From NCBI GenBank assembly GCA_018650845.1, contig JABIFF010000012.1, positions 1 to 64,000 of the forward strand: DNA of 64,000 bases, written 5' to 3'. A program made the translations under genes and the position numbers. Below the pieces are notes generated by a model. That model did no database searches, was not told where the DNA came from, and saw only the letters and a program-made list of their open reading frames with translations. Source of the stretch: Chloroflexota bacterium. Lineage in GTDB: Bacteria > Chloroflexota > Dehalococcoidia > Lucifugimonadales > Lucifugimonadaceae. Below, one piece after another: positions 1 to 8,472 of this stretch; within the stretch, counting starts at the first letter, position 1; the number at the start of each line of letters is the position of its first letter.

Positions 1-246
<246 letters not shown>

Positions 247-322
247 CTATGCGTCGGTGGCCAATCACGACGTTTTTTCATATCGCCACGCCACCACGCC
301 TTATTTAAGAGGACCGCTGTTC

Positions 323-1606
323 TCAGTGATCCTCCGCGTGGCTGTCGTGGTCTCCGTGACTCGCGACTGCCATGACGCCAAATACAAGTGTGAGCATTGC
401 GAAGATGTACGCCTGGATAACGCCCACAAACAATTCCAGTCCCATGAATGGGATGATTCCAACAAGCGGCAGCAGGAACGCCATCGCTATAAGCAGAATC
501 TCACCGGCGAACATGTTTCCGAATAGACGGAAAGTAAAACTGATCGTTCGTGTCAGTTCACCGAATGCTTCAAGTACACCAACAAACGTTGCGATCGGAC
601 CCTGTGTAATCGGGTTGACCAGGAACTTTCCACCGTAGCCACGTACACCCAGAGCTCGGAAGCCCCAGATCTGAACTGTGAACATCGCAATTATTGCGAT
701 GGCAAGTGTGGTGTTGATATCGGTAGAAGCACCTCGAAGGTAAGGAACCAACAAACCAGCCGTTTGGCCAGTGAAGTTGTAATCGGTCTCGCTAGAACCA
801 CCCATGTCGTAGGTGAACGATTCCTTCACTACACCTTCGTGAATATCGTGCTCAATACGTTCCCAGACGGGATCGTGCGATACGTCTTCACCATGCTTTA
901 CTTCGTCGGCAAGGTGGTGAAGTTCGTCTTCAGTAAATGTAACGATGTGCTTGAGCGGAACTCGGGCTTGCTCGCCCTGTCCTAGAGGTACAAACACACC
1001 ATCGAAGGCAACAAATGTGTCGTCGCCGTGCTCTTCAAGTAAGTGGATGATAGCGAGTGTGTGCACTTGCTCATCGTTGTAATCAGGGTGCTCTTCGTGA
1101 ACTTCGGCTTCGAGTTCTTCAGTGTGGTGGTGTACCCACTCTTCGATAGATTCGATTCGGCCGATTGAACCAACACCGGGGAGAATTCCGACCCAGTTGA
1201 TGATCATCACTACTAAGAAAATTGTGGAAACCAGAGCTAGGAATCGTCGTCCTGCTTTAGGTGTTCCGCCAGCAACGCCGTCAACCGTATTGCTGAAGAA
1301 TTCGTAAATCATCTCCATCAGGTTCTGCCAACCAGATGGGACATCTTTTACGTTTCGCCCTGCTCGCCAGGCGATGAAGAGAAGAATAGCGCCGCCAAAC
1401 CAGAACATGATGGTCGAGTTTAGAAGCGGGTAGCTACCTATAAAGGCAATTCTCTCGGCGGGAATCGAGATGAATGGAATGGGACCGCCAAGAAATCCGA
1501 GACCGAATGATGCACCTAATGCACCACCAGCAACTGAAATCAGAAGCACCGCTATTGCGGCTATGGCGATTGCAAGAATTTTGGGACTAGAAAGGAGCTT
1601 TCCCAA
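323..1606 (-). CDS. atpB: ATP synthase F0 subunit a with a large His/acid-rich insert
   Basis: Membrane subunit a of F1F0-ATP synthase, providing the proton half-channels beside the c-ring. The family core is present: the PYLRGASTDINTT segment near residues 288-300, the essential arginine in FRLFGNMFAGE (Arg360), and the conserved glutamine in IQAYIF (Gln398). At 427 residues it is much longer than the usual 230-280. The excess is mostly one block at about residues 151-280, between an early transmembrane helix and the PYLRG segment. This block is rich in His, Glu and Asp (about 15 His) and is predicted to lie in the external loop. The C-terminal tail is also His/Asp-rich. It sits 38 bp after the AtpI-like gene and about 100 bp before atpE. 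Confidence 0.95.
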   Translation of the reverse strand: MGKLLSSPKILAIAIAAIAVLLISVAGGALGASFGLGFLGGPIPFISIPAERIAFIGSYPLLNSTIMFWFGGAILLFIAWRAGRNVKDVPSGWQNLMEMIYEFFSNTVDGVAGGTPKAGRRFLALVSTIFLVVMIINWVGILPGVGSIGRIESIEEWVHHHTEELEAEVHEEHPDYNDEQVHTLAIIHLLEEHGDDTFVAFDGVFVPLGQGEQARVPLKHIVTFTEDELHHLADEVKHGEDVSHDPVWERIEHDIHEGVVKESFTYDMGGSSETDYNFTGQTAGLLVPYLRGASTDINTTLAIAIIAMFTVQIWGFRALGVRGYGGKFLVNPITQGPIATFVGVLEAFGELTRTISFTFRLFGNMFAGEILLIAMAFLLPLVGIIPFMGLELFVGVIQAYIFAMLTLVFGVMAVASHGDHDSHAEDH

Positions 1607-1644
1607 GCGGCTTGTACCTAATTCTCTTTCGTTCTCTTTGGCAT

Positions 1645-1950
1645 TTATTGCCCTCTTCTAATCGCGCTGAGAAGCCGGATCATGCCAACGAATGCCGTTA
1701 GCACGCCCAGCGCCAGCCCTAGAATTGTGAGGACAGGTGCCGTGTCAAATTGTCGATCGAGCCAATACCCGCCGTAGGCTCCCAGGGCGATAGCAGTACC
1801 GACAAACCAGCCGATTCCGCCTACTCTCCCCAGCAACGCAATTGTTGCGGGCAGGCCACTCTTCGCTTGTTCCGAGGATGTACTTGGCAAACTACCGTTT
1901 TCGCTTTTGTTTTCCGTTGTTCCGGAATGCGACTCTGGTGCGTCTGACAA
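1645..1950 (-). CDS. AtpI/AtpZ-like F0F1-ATPase accessory protein
   Basis: A 101-residue membrane protein at the head of the atp operon. The first ~35 residues are polar and low complexity (Ser/Glu/Asn rich). Two hydrophobic helices follow, with the family pattern GWFVGTAIALGAYGGYWLD and a second helix rich in Leu/Gly. This matches the small AtpI/AtpZ group thought to help c-ring assembly or ion supply. The start is TTG at 1950 with AGGGGA just upstream. Function is inferred from position and hydropathy, since the family is weakly conserved. Gene order AtpI-AtpB-AtpE is the common bacterial one. Confidence 0.85.
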   Translation of the reverse strand: MSDAPESHSGTTENKSENGSLPSTSSEQAKSGLPATIALLGRVGGIGWFVGTAIALGAYGGYWLDRQFDTAPVLTILGLALGVLTAFVGMIRLLSAIRRGQ

Positions 1951-2128
1951 AGGTAATCCCCTGCTCTAAATGACCGATTGTGCATGCTATCACGAACGCG
2001 CCAGATTCAAAACGTAAAATCCACTTAACAGGCTCGGATAGAGGCTCATCTTTTTCGTGAGCCTTACAACGAAGTGGAAGACACGTAACTGAAACAAACT
2101 AGAAACAGGGGTTTACGCGCGTTTTAAA

Positions 2129-2154
2129 GAAAAAGACCTCGTCTAAAACGAGGC
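2129..2154 (-). terminator. Rho-independent terminator after the bifunctional nuclease gene
   Basis: On the minus strand, CCTCGT and ACGAGG form a six-pair stem around a five-base loop. A T-rich run (TCTTTTTCT) follows at once. It lies 38 bp past the stop of the gene at 2192-2806. Confidence 0.8.
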
Positions 2155-2191
2155 CAATTTTTGATTGATCGGATCGCGCTATCAGCTACTA

Positions 2192-2806
2192 CTAGCCACC
2201 CGCGACAGGGTCTGACCCGCCAGGTTTCCCGCTGTCTGGTTGGTCACTGGAGTCACTTGGTGAATCCATATCGCCTAGATCAAGCGATTCAATGAAGTCG
2301 GCGAATGCCGATAGCTTCTCAGCTTCTTCTTCGCCAACGGGTCCGCCACCCTCACGAGCTGGTGCTGCCGCTTCGTCTTCACCAACAAACGCCGTCTCGC
2401 CGTCTTTGTCGAGACGTACTCCGCACTTCTCCATTACTTCAGGAGCTGCGAATATCTGTACTTTCGCTCGAACGGCTAGTGCCAAAGCGTCGGATGGTCG
2501 AGCGTCGATCTCAACCGTCTTATCACCCTGATTCACGACGATAGTCGCGTAGTAGGTGTCGTTCTCCATGCTGGATACGACGATGTGGTCGATTACGCCG
2601 CCGAGGTCCTTAATAGAGTTGTGCAACAGATCGTGCGTTAAAGGACGGGGAACAGAAACTTCTTGCAAGCGAACTGCAATAGCGTCGGCCTCAGGCGGGC
2701 CTATCCATATAGGTAGGTACCGGTCGATTTCTTTTTGTTTCAGAATTACGACGCGCTGGTGGTTTAGCAAGCTAACCCGAATGCTGTCTATTACTAGTTC
2801 CATCAT
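2192..2806 (-). CDS. Bifunctional nuclease (BFN/DUF151) domain protein
   Basis: A 204-residue cytoplasmic protein. Residues 1-~140 form a BFN/DUF151 domain: the N-terminal ELVIDSIRVSL strand, the LPIWIGPPEADAIA motif, LTHDLLHNSIKDLGG, and the acidic/Arg block VEIDARPSDALALAVRA are all recognisable. The last ~60 residues are a Gly/Glu/Ser/Asp-rich, probably disordered tail. Members of this family have been reported to have RNase and DNase activity in plants, but the bacterial role is unsettled. The gene stands alone, with a clear terminator downstream and a repeat-bearing gap upstream. Confidence 0.9.
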   Translation of the reverse strand: MMELVIDSIRVSLLNHQRVVILKQKEIDRYLPIWIGPPEADAIAVRLQEVSVPRPLTHDLLHNSIKDLGGVIDHIVVSSMENDTYYATIVVNQGDKTVEIDARPSDALALAVRAKVQIFAAPEVMEKCGVRLDKDGETAFVGEDEAAAPAREGGGPVGEEEAEKLSAFADFIESLDLGDMDSPSDSSDQPDSGKPGGSDPVAGG

Positions 2807-3064
2807 GTTATTAGCCCCCCTCGCTTAGCGAATCCAGTGCCGGTTCGATCACCAAAATGTCAGTTCAGTTCATCTGTGGCAAACAGGTTACACCGAGACC
2901 ACGTTTACCGAGCAGTTGAAATGACACTCATCGGGACGATTCTGAAATTATGGTCGAAATCTCACCGCCCCCGTCACGTGCCATCCTGAGGCTCTCGAAG
3001 GACGGCAGATGGCCAGCAATCGGATGGGACATCAGCCCCAAATGCCCCTTTTGCTAACTCTGTC

Positions 3065-3085
3065 ATTCTGAACTCGATTCAGAAT
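3065..3085. repeat. Palindromic intergenic repeat (TTCTGAA type)
   Basis: Inverted repeat ATTCTGAA, five-base spacer, TTCAGAAT. Same design as the element at 3167-3187, with one base changed on each arm in a compensating way. That covariation suggests selection for, or origin from, a hairpin. Confidence 0.65.
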
Positions 3086-3166
3086 AGTGATCGAATCGAC
3101 GATATCAATCGACCAAGGCAAGATCGGTCGATCCCCATTCGTTATACATACCCATGTCGGCCGCTG

Positions 3167-3187
3167 ATCCTGAATCAAGTTCAGGAT
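3167..3187. repeat. Palindromic intergenic repeat (ATCCTGAA type)
   Basis: Perfect inverted repeat ATCCTGAA, spacer TCAAG, TTCAGGAT, 28 bases from the end of the DUF951 gene. It could act as a terminator stem but has no T-run. More likely it is a REP-like repeat. Confidence 0.65.
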
Positions 3188-3214
3188 GACAATGGTCCGG
3201 ATTTTCTGACGCCA

Positions 3215-3424
3215 CTATTGCTCAAAATTTGTCTTGCCAGCCTCTTCTCGAGAAACCGTCCGCCTCTCAGCGTCTCGCCTTGAAAGCATCAAGCGTCGTT
3301 CACACGTTAGGCACTTCATCCTAATATCGGCGCCGATTCGATAAACCTCCCAGTCGAAACCACCACATGGGTGCTTCTTCTTAAGCGTTATACGGTCGCC
3401 AACCTTAAACGGAGTTCCTGTCAT
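3215..3424 (-). CDS. DUF951 family small zinc-ribbon-like protein
   Basis: A 69-residue protein matching the DUF951 pattern: FKVGDRITLKKKHPCGG near the start, the EVYRIGADIRMKCLTC block, then RRLMLSRRD. Three cysteines (in HPCGG and CLTC) look like a metal site. The family is small, widespread in Gram-positive and related bacteria, and without an assigned function. It follows pyrF by 29 bp on the same strand and is probably co-transcribed with it. Confidence 0.9.
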   Translation of the reverse strand: MTGTPFKVGDRITLKKKHPCGGFDWEVYRIGADIRMKCLTCERRLMLSRRDAERRTVSREEAGKTNFEQ

Positions 3425-3453
3425 TCGATCAAGCCGCCAATTTGATTGCTGAA

Positions 3454-4302
3454 CTACTCGACCGTTAGGGTTTCCGTGTTCACAGAAGCGTCAGGTTTTA
3501 GGGCGTCGTTGAGCTGGTTCTTTAGCTTTTCAGCCTCACCATGAGCAGCAATATCGAAATCTTCAGGATTACTCGATGCGTAGATGATGCCACGAGACGA
3601 ATTCACTATGAATCCTCCACCACGCTCGTTCGCGCCAGCCCGAGCAGTGTCTTCTGCAACGCCGCCTTGTGCACCGACCCCGGGGATAAGGAAGTGGGGA
3701 ACGGGGTGCTTTGAACGAAGCGCTCGAAGATCGTCAGGGTATGTCGCCCCGACTACCAAGCCGACATTCTCAGTTCCTGCCCAGCGATCGGCCATATCGG
3801 CTACTCGATCGAACACCTGATCTTTTTGATCAGTTCCGTCGACTACGAGGTCTTGAATATCTCGCGAGCTTGGGTTCGAAGTCCGGCACACGATGTAAAC
3901 GCCTTTGCCGGGGTACTGCAAGAACGGCTCAACCGAATCGTTACCTTGGTAGGCGTAGATGGTCGCAATATCGACGTCCCAAGTTTCGAACATGGCTGTG
4001 GCGTAGGCGGTTGCCGTTGTGGAAATATCGCCACGCTTACCGTCGCCGACGATGACGTGATCGGGTGCAACATCGCGAATGTGCTGGATCGTCTTTTCGA
4101 GAATTTTGAAACCTTCGATTCCCATCGCCTCGTAGTAGGCGAATTGGGGTTTGAAGGCGGAGACGACATCTTTGGTCGCATCGACGATTGCGCAGTTGAA
4201 CGCCAGAATATCGTCGATTGGCACACGTTCAGGAGTTGGGTCGAGCCCCACACAGACAAAGCTTCCCATCTTGGCAGCGGCCGCATCCAGCCTTTCGAAC
4301 AT
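3454..4302 (-). CDS. pyrF: Orotidine 5'-phosphate decarboxylase, type 2
   Basis: Catalyses the last step of UMP synthesis, OMP to UMP plus CO2. The type 2 signature is clear: FVCVGLDPTPERVP near the N-terminus, FKPQFAYYEAMGIEG, and the catalytic stretch VGDGKRGDISTTA with its Lys/Asp array. LIPGVGAQGG and the phosphate-binding NSSRGIIYA follow near the C-terminus. The open frame extends about 120 residues further upstream, but that part is unlike the family. I start at ATG 4302; TTG at 4311 has a better-spaced GGAG and is an alternative. The gene lies apart from the pyr operon at 13.8-21.5 kb and precedes the DUF951 gene. Confidence 0.93.
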   Translation of the reverse strand: MFERLDAAAAKMGSFVCVGLDPTPERVPIDDILAFNCAIVDATKDVVSAFKPQFAYYEAMGIEGFKILEKTIQHIRDVAPDHVIVGDGKRGDISTTATAYATAMFETWDVDIATIYAYQGNDSVEPFLQYPGKGVYIVCRTSNPSSRDIQDLVVDGTDQKDQVFDRVADMADRWAGTENVGLVVGATYPDDLRALRSKHPVPHFLIPGVGAQGGVAEDTARAGANERGGGFIVNSSRGIIYASSNPEDFDIAAHGEAEKLKNQLNDALKPDASVNTETLTVE

Positions 4303-4403
4303 CGTCTGCAAATTTTTCTCCTCGAAGTGGTGAATACCGAACGTGTAAATTGCTGCACATAATTGTCGCACAACCTCGACGTTGATAAAGTCCGAATCTC
4401 TCC

Positions 4404-5105
4404 ATGCCAACCACTGAACCAACAACCGAACTGCTGCTCGAAATATACGATCGGCTGCTCGCCAATGTAGGCGAACGAAACTGGTGGCCGGTGCGATATG
4501 ACTCTGGAGCGGAAGCTGGATTCGAGATTGCGGCCGGCGCGATTCTTGTTCAAAACACCAGCTGGAGCAACGCCGAACGAGCCTTGAAAAATCTCCATGA
4601 AGCGAAAATCTGGGGCTATCAAGCGGTTTATGAAGCCGACGAATCGAAGATAGTTGAGGCAATCCGTTCGTCTGGCTACTACAACACCAAAACGAAGAAG
4701 CTCAGGGCGTATGCCCAAACGCTGGTCGAAGAATTCGGTGGCGATGACGCAAATTTGTTCGATCTCGAGCTTTCCGAACTTCGTGAAAAGCTACTGAGCA
4801 TCTATGGAATAGGCGAAGAAACAGCCGACGACATCATTCTTTATGCGGCGAAGAAACCAAGCTTTGTGATGGACGCCTACACCCGTCGACTTGTTGACCG
4901 TCTGGGCTGGAAAGTGGCAGGCAACAAGTACGCCGATTACCAGCGGCTATTTATGTCAAAGCTGAAGCCAAACGTAGAAATATGGGGCGAATTTCACGCA
5001 CAGCTCGATGGGCAAGCGGCGCGGGTTTGCATGAAACGCAACCCGCTCTGTGAAAGCTGCGTACTGCTAGATCTCTGCCCAACCGGCAAGAAAAACCTCA
5101 GCTAA
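4404..5105 (+). CDS. HhH-GPD DNA glycosylase with 4Fe-4S cluster (EndoIII/MagIII-like)
   Basis: A base-excision repair enzyme of 233 residues. The helix-hairpin-helix stretch is IYGIGEETADDIILYA, followed by the catalytic aspartate in FVMDAYTRR. Four cysteines near the C-terminus have the spacing C-x6-C-x2-C-x5-C of the EndoIII iron-sulfur loop. The position of the catalytic lysine of EndoIII (GVGxKTA) holds Glu in GIGEETAD. This suggests a monofunctional glycosylase, closer to the Helicobacter 3-methyladenine glycosylase group, rather than a lyase. The gene is divergent from pyrF with about 100 bp between starts and converges on the lipoprotein gene at 5125. Confidence 0.9.
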   Translation: MPTTEPTTELLLEIYDRLLANVGERNWWPVRYDSGAEAGFEIAAGAILVQNTSWSNAERALKNLHEAKIWGYQAVYEADESKIVEAIRSSGYYNTKTKKLRAYAQTLVEEFGGDDANLFDLELSELREKLLSIYGIGEETADDIILYAAKKPSFVMDAYTRRLVDRLGWKVAGNKYADYQRLFMSKLKPNVEIWGEFHAQLDGQAARVCMKRNPLCESCVLLDLCPTGKKNLS

Positions 5106-5124
5106 ACGCCTGTATCACCCAGGC

Positions 5125-5730
5125 TTATTCGGGTGGGCCAGCGATTGGCACAAGCTGAGCAGCGAAGAACGCTACGTTCTTGTGGTCGCTACCTGGCGGG
5201 AATTCAATCACGACTGTGGTCGGGAATCCGAAGATTGAATCGAAACCGAGCGAAACCCGTGCAGGATCAGCGTCGATAGCGTCCTCAATAAGCTGGAACA
5301 AACCTTCAATCGAGTAGTAACTATCCTGAACAGGCGCATCGGGAACTTCGAATCCTGCAGGCTCTGTACCGTCGGTCAGCACCGCATTATCGGCCCAGAA
5401 TACGTCTTCGACTTCGCTCTTGATGACTCGAACTTCAACGTTCGCCCGTTCGTAAGCGAATTCGCCCTCGTTCCACTGGAAGCCATATTTGTAATTGCTG
5501 CTTGGTCGCGTAGCCCACAACTGTCGGTGAAGATCGATACCCAAAAGCATTGCCGTCTTACGATCTACCTCTGCCCCGCTTGGGAGAACAGGTGGTGCGT
5601 CTATTCCGGCTGGAGGAGCTGGAGTAGATGTTGGCCGTGGGGTAGCGGTCGGTTCAGGATCCGACGAACAAGCTACGAGAGCGATTGCGAATAAGCCGGC
5701 GAGTAGTGCCAGCGATACAGTTCGTTTCAT
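5125..5730 (-). CDS. Lipoprotein with DUF6174-like domain
   Basis: A secreted lipoprotein. The chosen start gives MKRT, a hydrophobic segment, and the lipobox LVAC. A Pro/Thr linker follows, then a ~140-residue domain. That domain resembles DUF6174: a SNYKYGF strand, a YYSIEGLFQLIEDAI helix, then the FGFPTTVVIEFPP strand. The open frame begins 17 codons earlier, but the signal peptide fixes the start at 5730. It follows modC by 28 bp and may be transcribed with modABC. Function unknown; a link to molybdate uptake is only positional. Confidence 0.75.
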   Translation of the reverse strand: MKRTVSLALLAGLFAIALVACSSDPEPTATPRPTSTPAPPAGIDAPPVLPSGAEVDRKTAMLLGIDLHRQLWATRPSSNYKYGFQWNEGEFAYERANVEVRVIKSEVEDVFWADNAVLTDGTEPAGFEVPDAPVQDSYYSIEGLFQLIEDAIDADPARVSLGFDSIFGFPTTVVIEFPPGSDHKNVAFFAAQLVPIAGPPE

Positions 5731-5758
5731 TTGTTTACGGTTCAGATGTTGCGGGGTT

Positions 5759-6823
5759 CTAGGCATCGAATACTTCGACACTGCTTGATTTGAATACTAA
5801 AAATACGTCGCTACCGGGGTATATACCAAGCTCATTAAGTGCGTTTTCGGTTAGCTCTACGATGAATTTTTCGCCAGCGTCGACTTCAGCGAATACTTTG
5901 CCTTGCTTTGCCCAGACTTCAGAAACGCGCCCACCGAATATATTTCGAGCTGAGATATTCGTCGGTTGATCGGCTGCCAAAATTATTTGGTTTGCACCAA
6001 GTGAAACGACAACATTCTCGCCAGGGTTCTTATTTAAGTGACGAGTTGAGATTTCAACATCGCCTACTTTTACTGTGGTGAGATGATCGGTCGAGTCACC
6101 AATCACTCCGTCGAGAATATTTTCGAAGCTGTCGATGTCACCACCGGCGGCCGCAGCCCCAAGTAGCAGCGCCGAAGGTCGGTCGAAGCCTTCAACTTTT
6201 CCGTCTCGAAGAAGCATTGCCTTCGACGCTATCGACACCACTTCGGAAATTGAGTGCGATACGTAGATCATCGGCATTTCGAATTCGACGTGAACTCTTT
6301 TAAGGTAGTTCAATATCGAACCGCGCCGTGCGGCATCGAGTGAAGCTAACGGTTCGTCGAGTAGCAGCAATTGCGGTGAAGTAGCCAGAGCACGTGCAAT
6401 CGCCACTCGCTGGCGTTCGCCACCTGACAGCCCATCCGGCTTACGATCTAGTAAATGGCTGAGTCCAAGGAAATCGGCGATCTCTAGTGGAGCCAATCGC
6501 TGTTCGTCAGCATCAAGCAACTTCCAGCCAAATTCGATATTTCCTCGCACATCTAGGTGCGGGAACAGCGCTCCGTCTTGATAGACCGTGCCTATTCGAC
6601 GTTTTTCGGGCGAGACCCAAATGTTCTCTTCACTAGAGAATAGCGATCTGCCACCAAGCCCGATTTGCCCACTGTCTGGACGAACTACACCTGCGATGCA
6701 GTTGAGCAGGCTTGATTTACCCGCGCCCGACGGCCCAAACACTGCTGTAATCCCATCGTCGAATTTACCGGCGACATCGAGAGAAAATTCGTTTCGATCG
6801 AGCTTCACATCAAAGGAGATCAT
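5759..6823 (-). CDS. modC: Molybdate ABC transporter ATP-binding protein
   Basis: The ATPase of the molybdate importer, 354 residues. Walker A is GPSGAGKSS at about residue 31-39, the Q-loop is in TVYQDGALFPHL, the ABC signature is LSGGERQRVAIARA, Walker B is LLLLDEPLASLD, and the switch histidine is in YVSHS. From about residue 230 there is a C-terminal Mop/TOBE-type domain with the NIFGGRVSEV motif, typical of ModC. Its start overlaps the end of modB by four bases (ATGA), so the two are translationally coupled. Confidence 0.93.
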   Translation of the reverse strand: MISFDVKLDRNEFSLDVAGKFDDGITAVFGPSGAGKSSLLNCIAGVVRPDSGQIGLGGRSLFSSEENIWVSPEKRRIGTVYQDGALFPHLDVRGNIEFGWKLLDADEQRLAPLEIADFLGLSHLLDRKPDGLSGGERQRVAIARALATSPQLLLLDEPLASLDAARRGSILNYLKRVHVEFEMPMIYVSHSISEVVSIASKAMLLRDGKVEGFDRPSALLLGAAAAGGDIDSFENILDGVIGDSTDHLTTVKVGDVEISTRHLNKNPGENVVVSLGANQIILAADQPTNISARNIFGGRVSEVWAKQGKVFAEVDAGEKFIVELTENALNELGIYPGSDVFLVFKSSSVEVFDA

Positions 6824-7515
6824 CGATCACGCCCCTTAGATGATTCAATGCCGTTCGTCGAACGTTTGAGTAGCCAGTTGTGAACAGCCAAAGCGGCTAC
6901 ACCCAAAACTACCGACACCAATGCGAGTCTCCACGCTGCGTCTGTATCGCCAGCGGAGATACGAGTGAATATCGCCGACGGCACGGTCTGCGTTCGACCG
7001 GGAATATTTCCGGCTACAACGATAGTTGCACCGAACTCCGACAATGCTCGGACGAAGCCCAGCAACGTTCCAGCGATAACGCCTCGATACGCTAGTGGGA
7101 GAGTGATCGTGAAAAACGTACGAACGGGTCCGGCTCCGAGACCGCGGGCGGCAGTTTCCAGCTTGGGATCGACTCCAGCCAGTGCAGCGGCGAATGACCG
7201 AACGACTAGCGGCAGTGAAACGATAGCTGCAGCAAGTGCAGCGGCTATCCAAGTGAACGCCAGAGTTGAGCCAAACAGCGATTCACTAAGTTGCCCTATC
7301 CAACCGTTCGTTCCAACAACCCACAGCAATGCATAACCAACCACAACGGGTGGCAATGCAAGCGGCAATGAGACGATCACATCAAGAGCGAATTTGCCTT
7401 GGAACTGCTTCCTTACAAGTAGCCACGCCACGAACATTCCGAGCGGCAACGTAACTGCAGTCGCAACAAGGGCGATTTGCAGAGATAGACCAACTATGGA
7501 GATATCGGAATTCAT
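6820..7515 (-). CDS. modB: Molybdate ABC transporter permease
   Basis: A 231-residue inner-membrane permease with about five hydrophobic helices. The ModB/CysT signature is present: SLPLALPPVVVGYALL in the second helix region and the ATPase-contact EAA loop ETAARGLGAGPVRTFFTITLPLAYRGV. The ending ALSEFGATIVVAGNIPGRTQT is also characteristic of ModB. It lies between modA (gap 45 bp) and modC (4-bp overlap). Confidence 0.93.
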   Translation of the reverse strand: MNSDISIVGLSLQIALVATAVTLPLGMFVAWLLVRKQFQGKFALDVIVSLPLALPPVVVGYALLWVVGTNGWIGQLSESLFGSTLAFTWIAAALAAAIVSLPLVVRSFAAALAGVDPKLETAARGLGAGPVRTFFTITLPLAYRGVIAGTLLGFVRALSEFGATIVVAGNIPGRTQTVPSAIFTRISAGDTDAAWRLALVSVVLGVAALAVHNWLLKRSTNGIESSKGRDR

Positions 7516-7560
7516 AGAGAGTGGATGAAATGTAGAAGAGCGATCATTGAATGATAGTCG

Positions 7561-8334
7561 CTAGTCGGAGAAACCTATTGTGAAGCCGGCGTCTTCAAAT
7601 ACTTTTTTCACATCGGATGAACTTGCCAAGAATTCGAAATAGCTCGTAGCTTCGGCTGATTTTGCGGAATCCTTCAACGCTCGGCCCACATAGACGATTT
7701 TGGGGTAGCCATCGAATATTTCACTCAATATCGATGCTGATTCAGATCCGAATGCATCGGTTCGATAAACAATGCCATATGGAGCGTTACCTGATTCGAC
7801 CGCTGCTAGTGCGGCCCGAACGTCCACCGTGAATATCAGATCATCAACGATATCGTCCCAAACGCCTGCCGATTCGAGTGCTTGGCGAGCGAACTGCCCT
7901 GCCGGAGCCAATTCGGGATCTGCGATAACTGTGCGTTCATCACTCGCAGCCAGCGCGCTCAGCGTTCCAACATGCTCTGTTCCGTCTGCTGCAATCACCA
8001 CCAAAAAATTTACAAGTCCGATACTTCCTGACGGCACAGGAATCGAAAGATCTTCAAGGATTGCCTTAGGCTTGTCACCAACGAAGAAAACGCCATCGGC
8101 CGGTGCGCCTAGCTTCGCGATTTGATTTGCCAATGCAATCGATCCACCAAAGCTGAATTCGACCTGATTCCCGGTTTCCCGCTCGTATATTTTTGCCGAC
8201 TCGGTAAGGACATCCGAAACTGATGCCGCAGCAAATATTAGTGGCACATCGTCATCTGTGTTCCCACCACACGATGCGATTACGCACATGCTGACTAACG
8301 CTAGTACAAAGTGAACTAACCGACGGTTCAACAA
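7561..8334 (-). CDS. modA: Molybdate-binding lipoprotein of the ABC transporter
   Basis: The substrate-binding protein for molybdate/tungstate, 257 residues. A signal peptide ends in the lipobox VIASC, so the protein is membrane-anchored outside the cell. The mature part begins with the ModA pattern LIFAAASVSDVLTE, followed by VEFSFGGSIALANQI (oxyanion-binding Ser) and GAPADGVFFVGDKP. The late segment GNAPYGIVYRTDA also fits. The start is TTG at 8334. It heads the modABC-lipoprotein cluster; no molybdenum-cofactor riboswitch was recognised upstream. Confidence 0.92.
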   Translation of the reverse strand: MLNRRLVHFVLALVSMCVIASCGGNTDDDVPLIFAAASVSDVLTESAKIYERETGNQVEFSFGGSIALANQIAKLGAPADGVFFVGDKPKAILEDLSIPVPSGSIGLVNFLVVIAADGTEHVGTLSALAASDERTVIADPELAPAGQFARQALESAGVWDDIVDDLIFTVDVRAALAAVESGNAPYGIVYRTDAFGSESASILSEIFDGYPKIVYVGRALKDSAKSAEATSYFEFLASSSDVKKVFEDAGFTIGFSD

Positions 8335-8387
8335 TTTACGTAAATTTCCTTAATGAAAACTATAAGCTCTGATAGAATTTAAAAGCT

Positions 8388-8461
8388 ACGGCTGTGGGCC
8401 GTTGCCGATACCCTGAGACAGTTACAGGGATCGTATATGAACAAGCACTGCAATCGCAGTG
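8388..8461 (+). promoter_or_regulatory. Three consecutive hairpins before the methyltransferase gene
   Basis: In the 5' region of the gene at 8473 three stems follow one another: ACGGC/GCCGT (8388-8402), CCCTG/CAGGG (8411-8429) and CACTGC/GCAGTG (8446-8461). The last ends 12 bases before the start codon, so it could mask ribosome entry. No known riboswitch class was recognised. The region also separates the gene from divergent modA. Confidence 0.35.
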
Positions 8462-8472
8462 GATCATGAGGC

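Larger units (their letters stand above)
2807..3214. other. Gene-free gap with short palindromic repeats
   Basis: No credible gene is seen in these 408 bases. The gap holds three relatives of a TCCTGA-type intergenic repeat (2981-3005, 3065-3085 and 3167-3187), of which two are clean inverted repeats. Similar motifs recur near 21955 and 22010. Confidence 0.6.

Noticed and set aside
3826-4362. 178-residue plus-strand ORF antisense to pyrF
   Set aside because: No family motifs, no SD, and the opposite strand encodes complete pyrF.
3843-4718. Long minus-strand ORF overlapping pyrF and the glycosylase gene
   Set aside because: It is out of frame with pyrF, shows no domain pattern and overlaps two clear genes. 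It is a shadow ORF.
8335-8472. Molybdenum-cofactor riboswitch upstream of modA
   Set aside because: The minus-strand sequence lacks the known Moco motif. The stems seen read better as a leader of the divergent methyltransferase.
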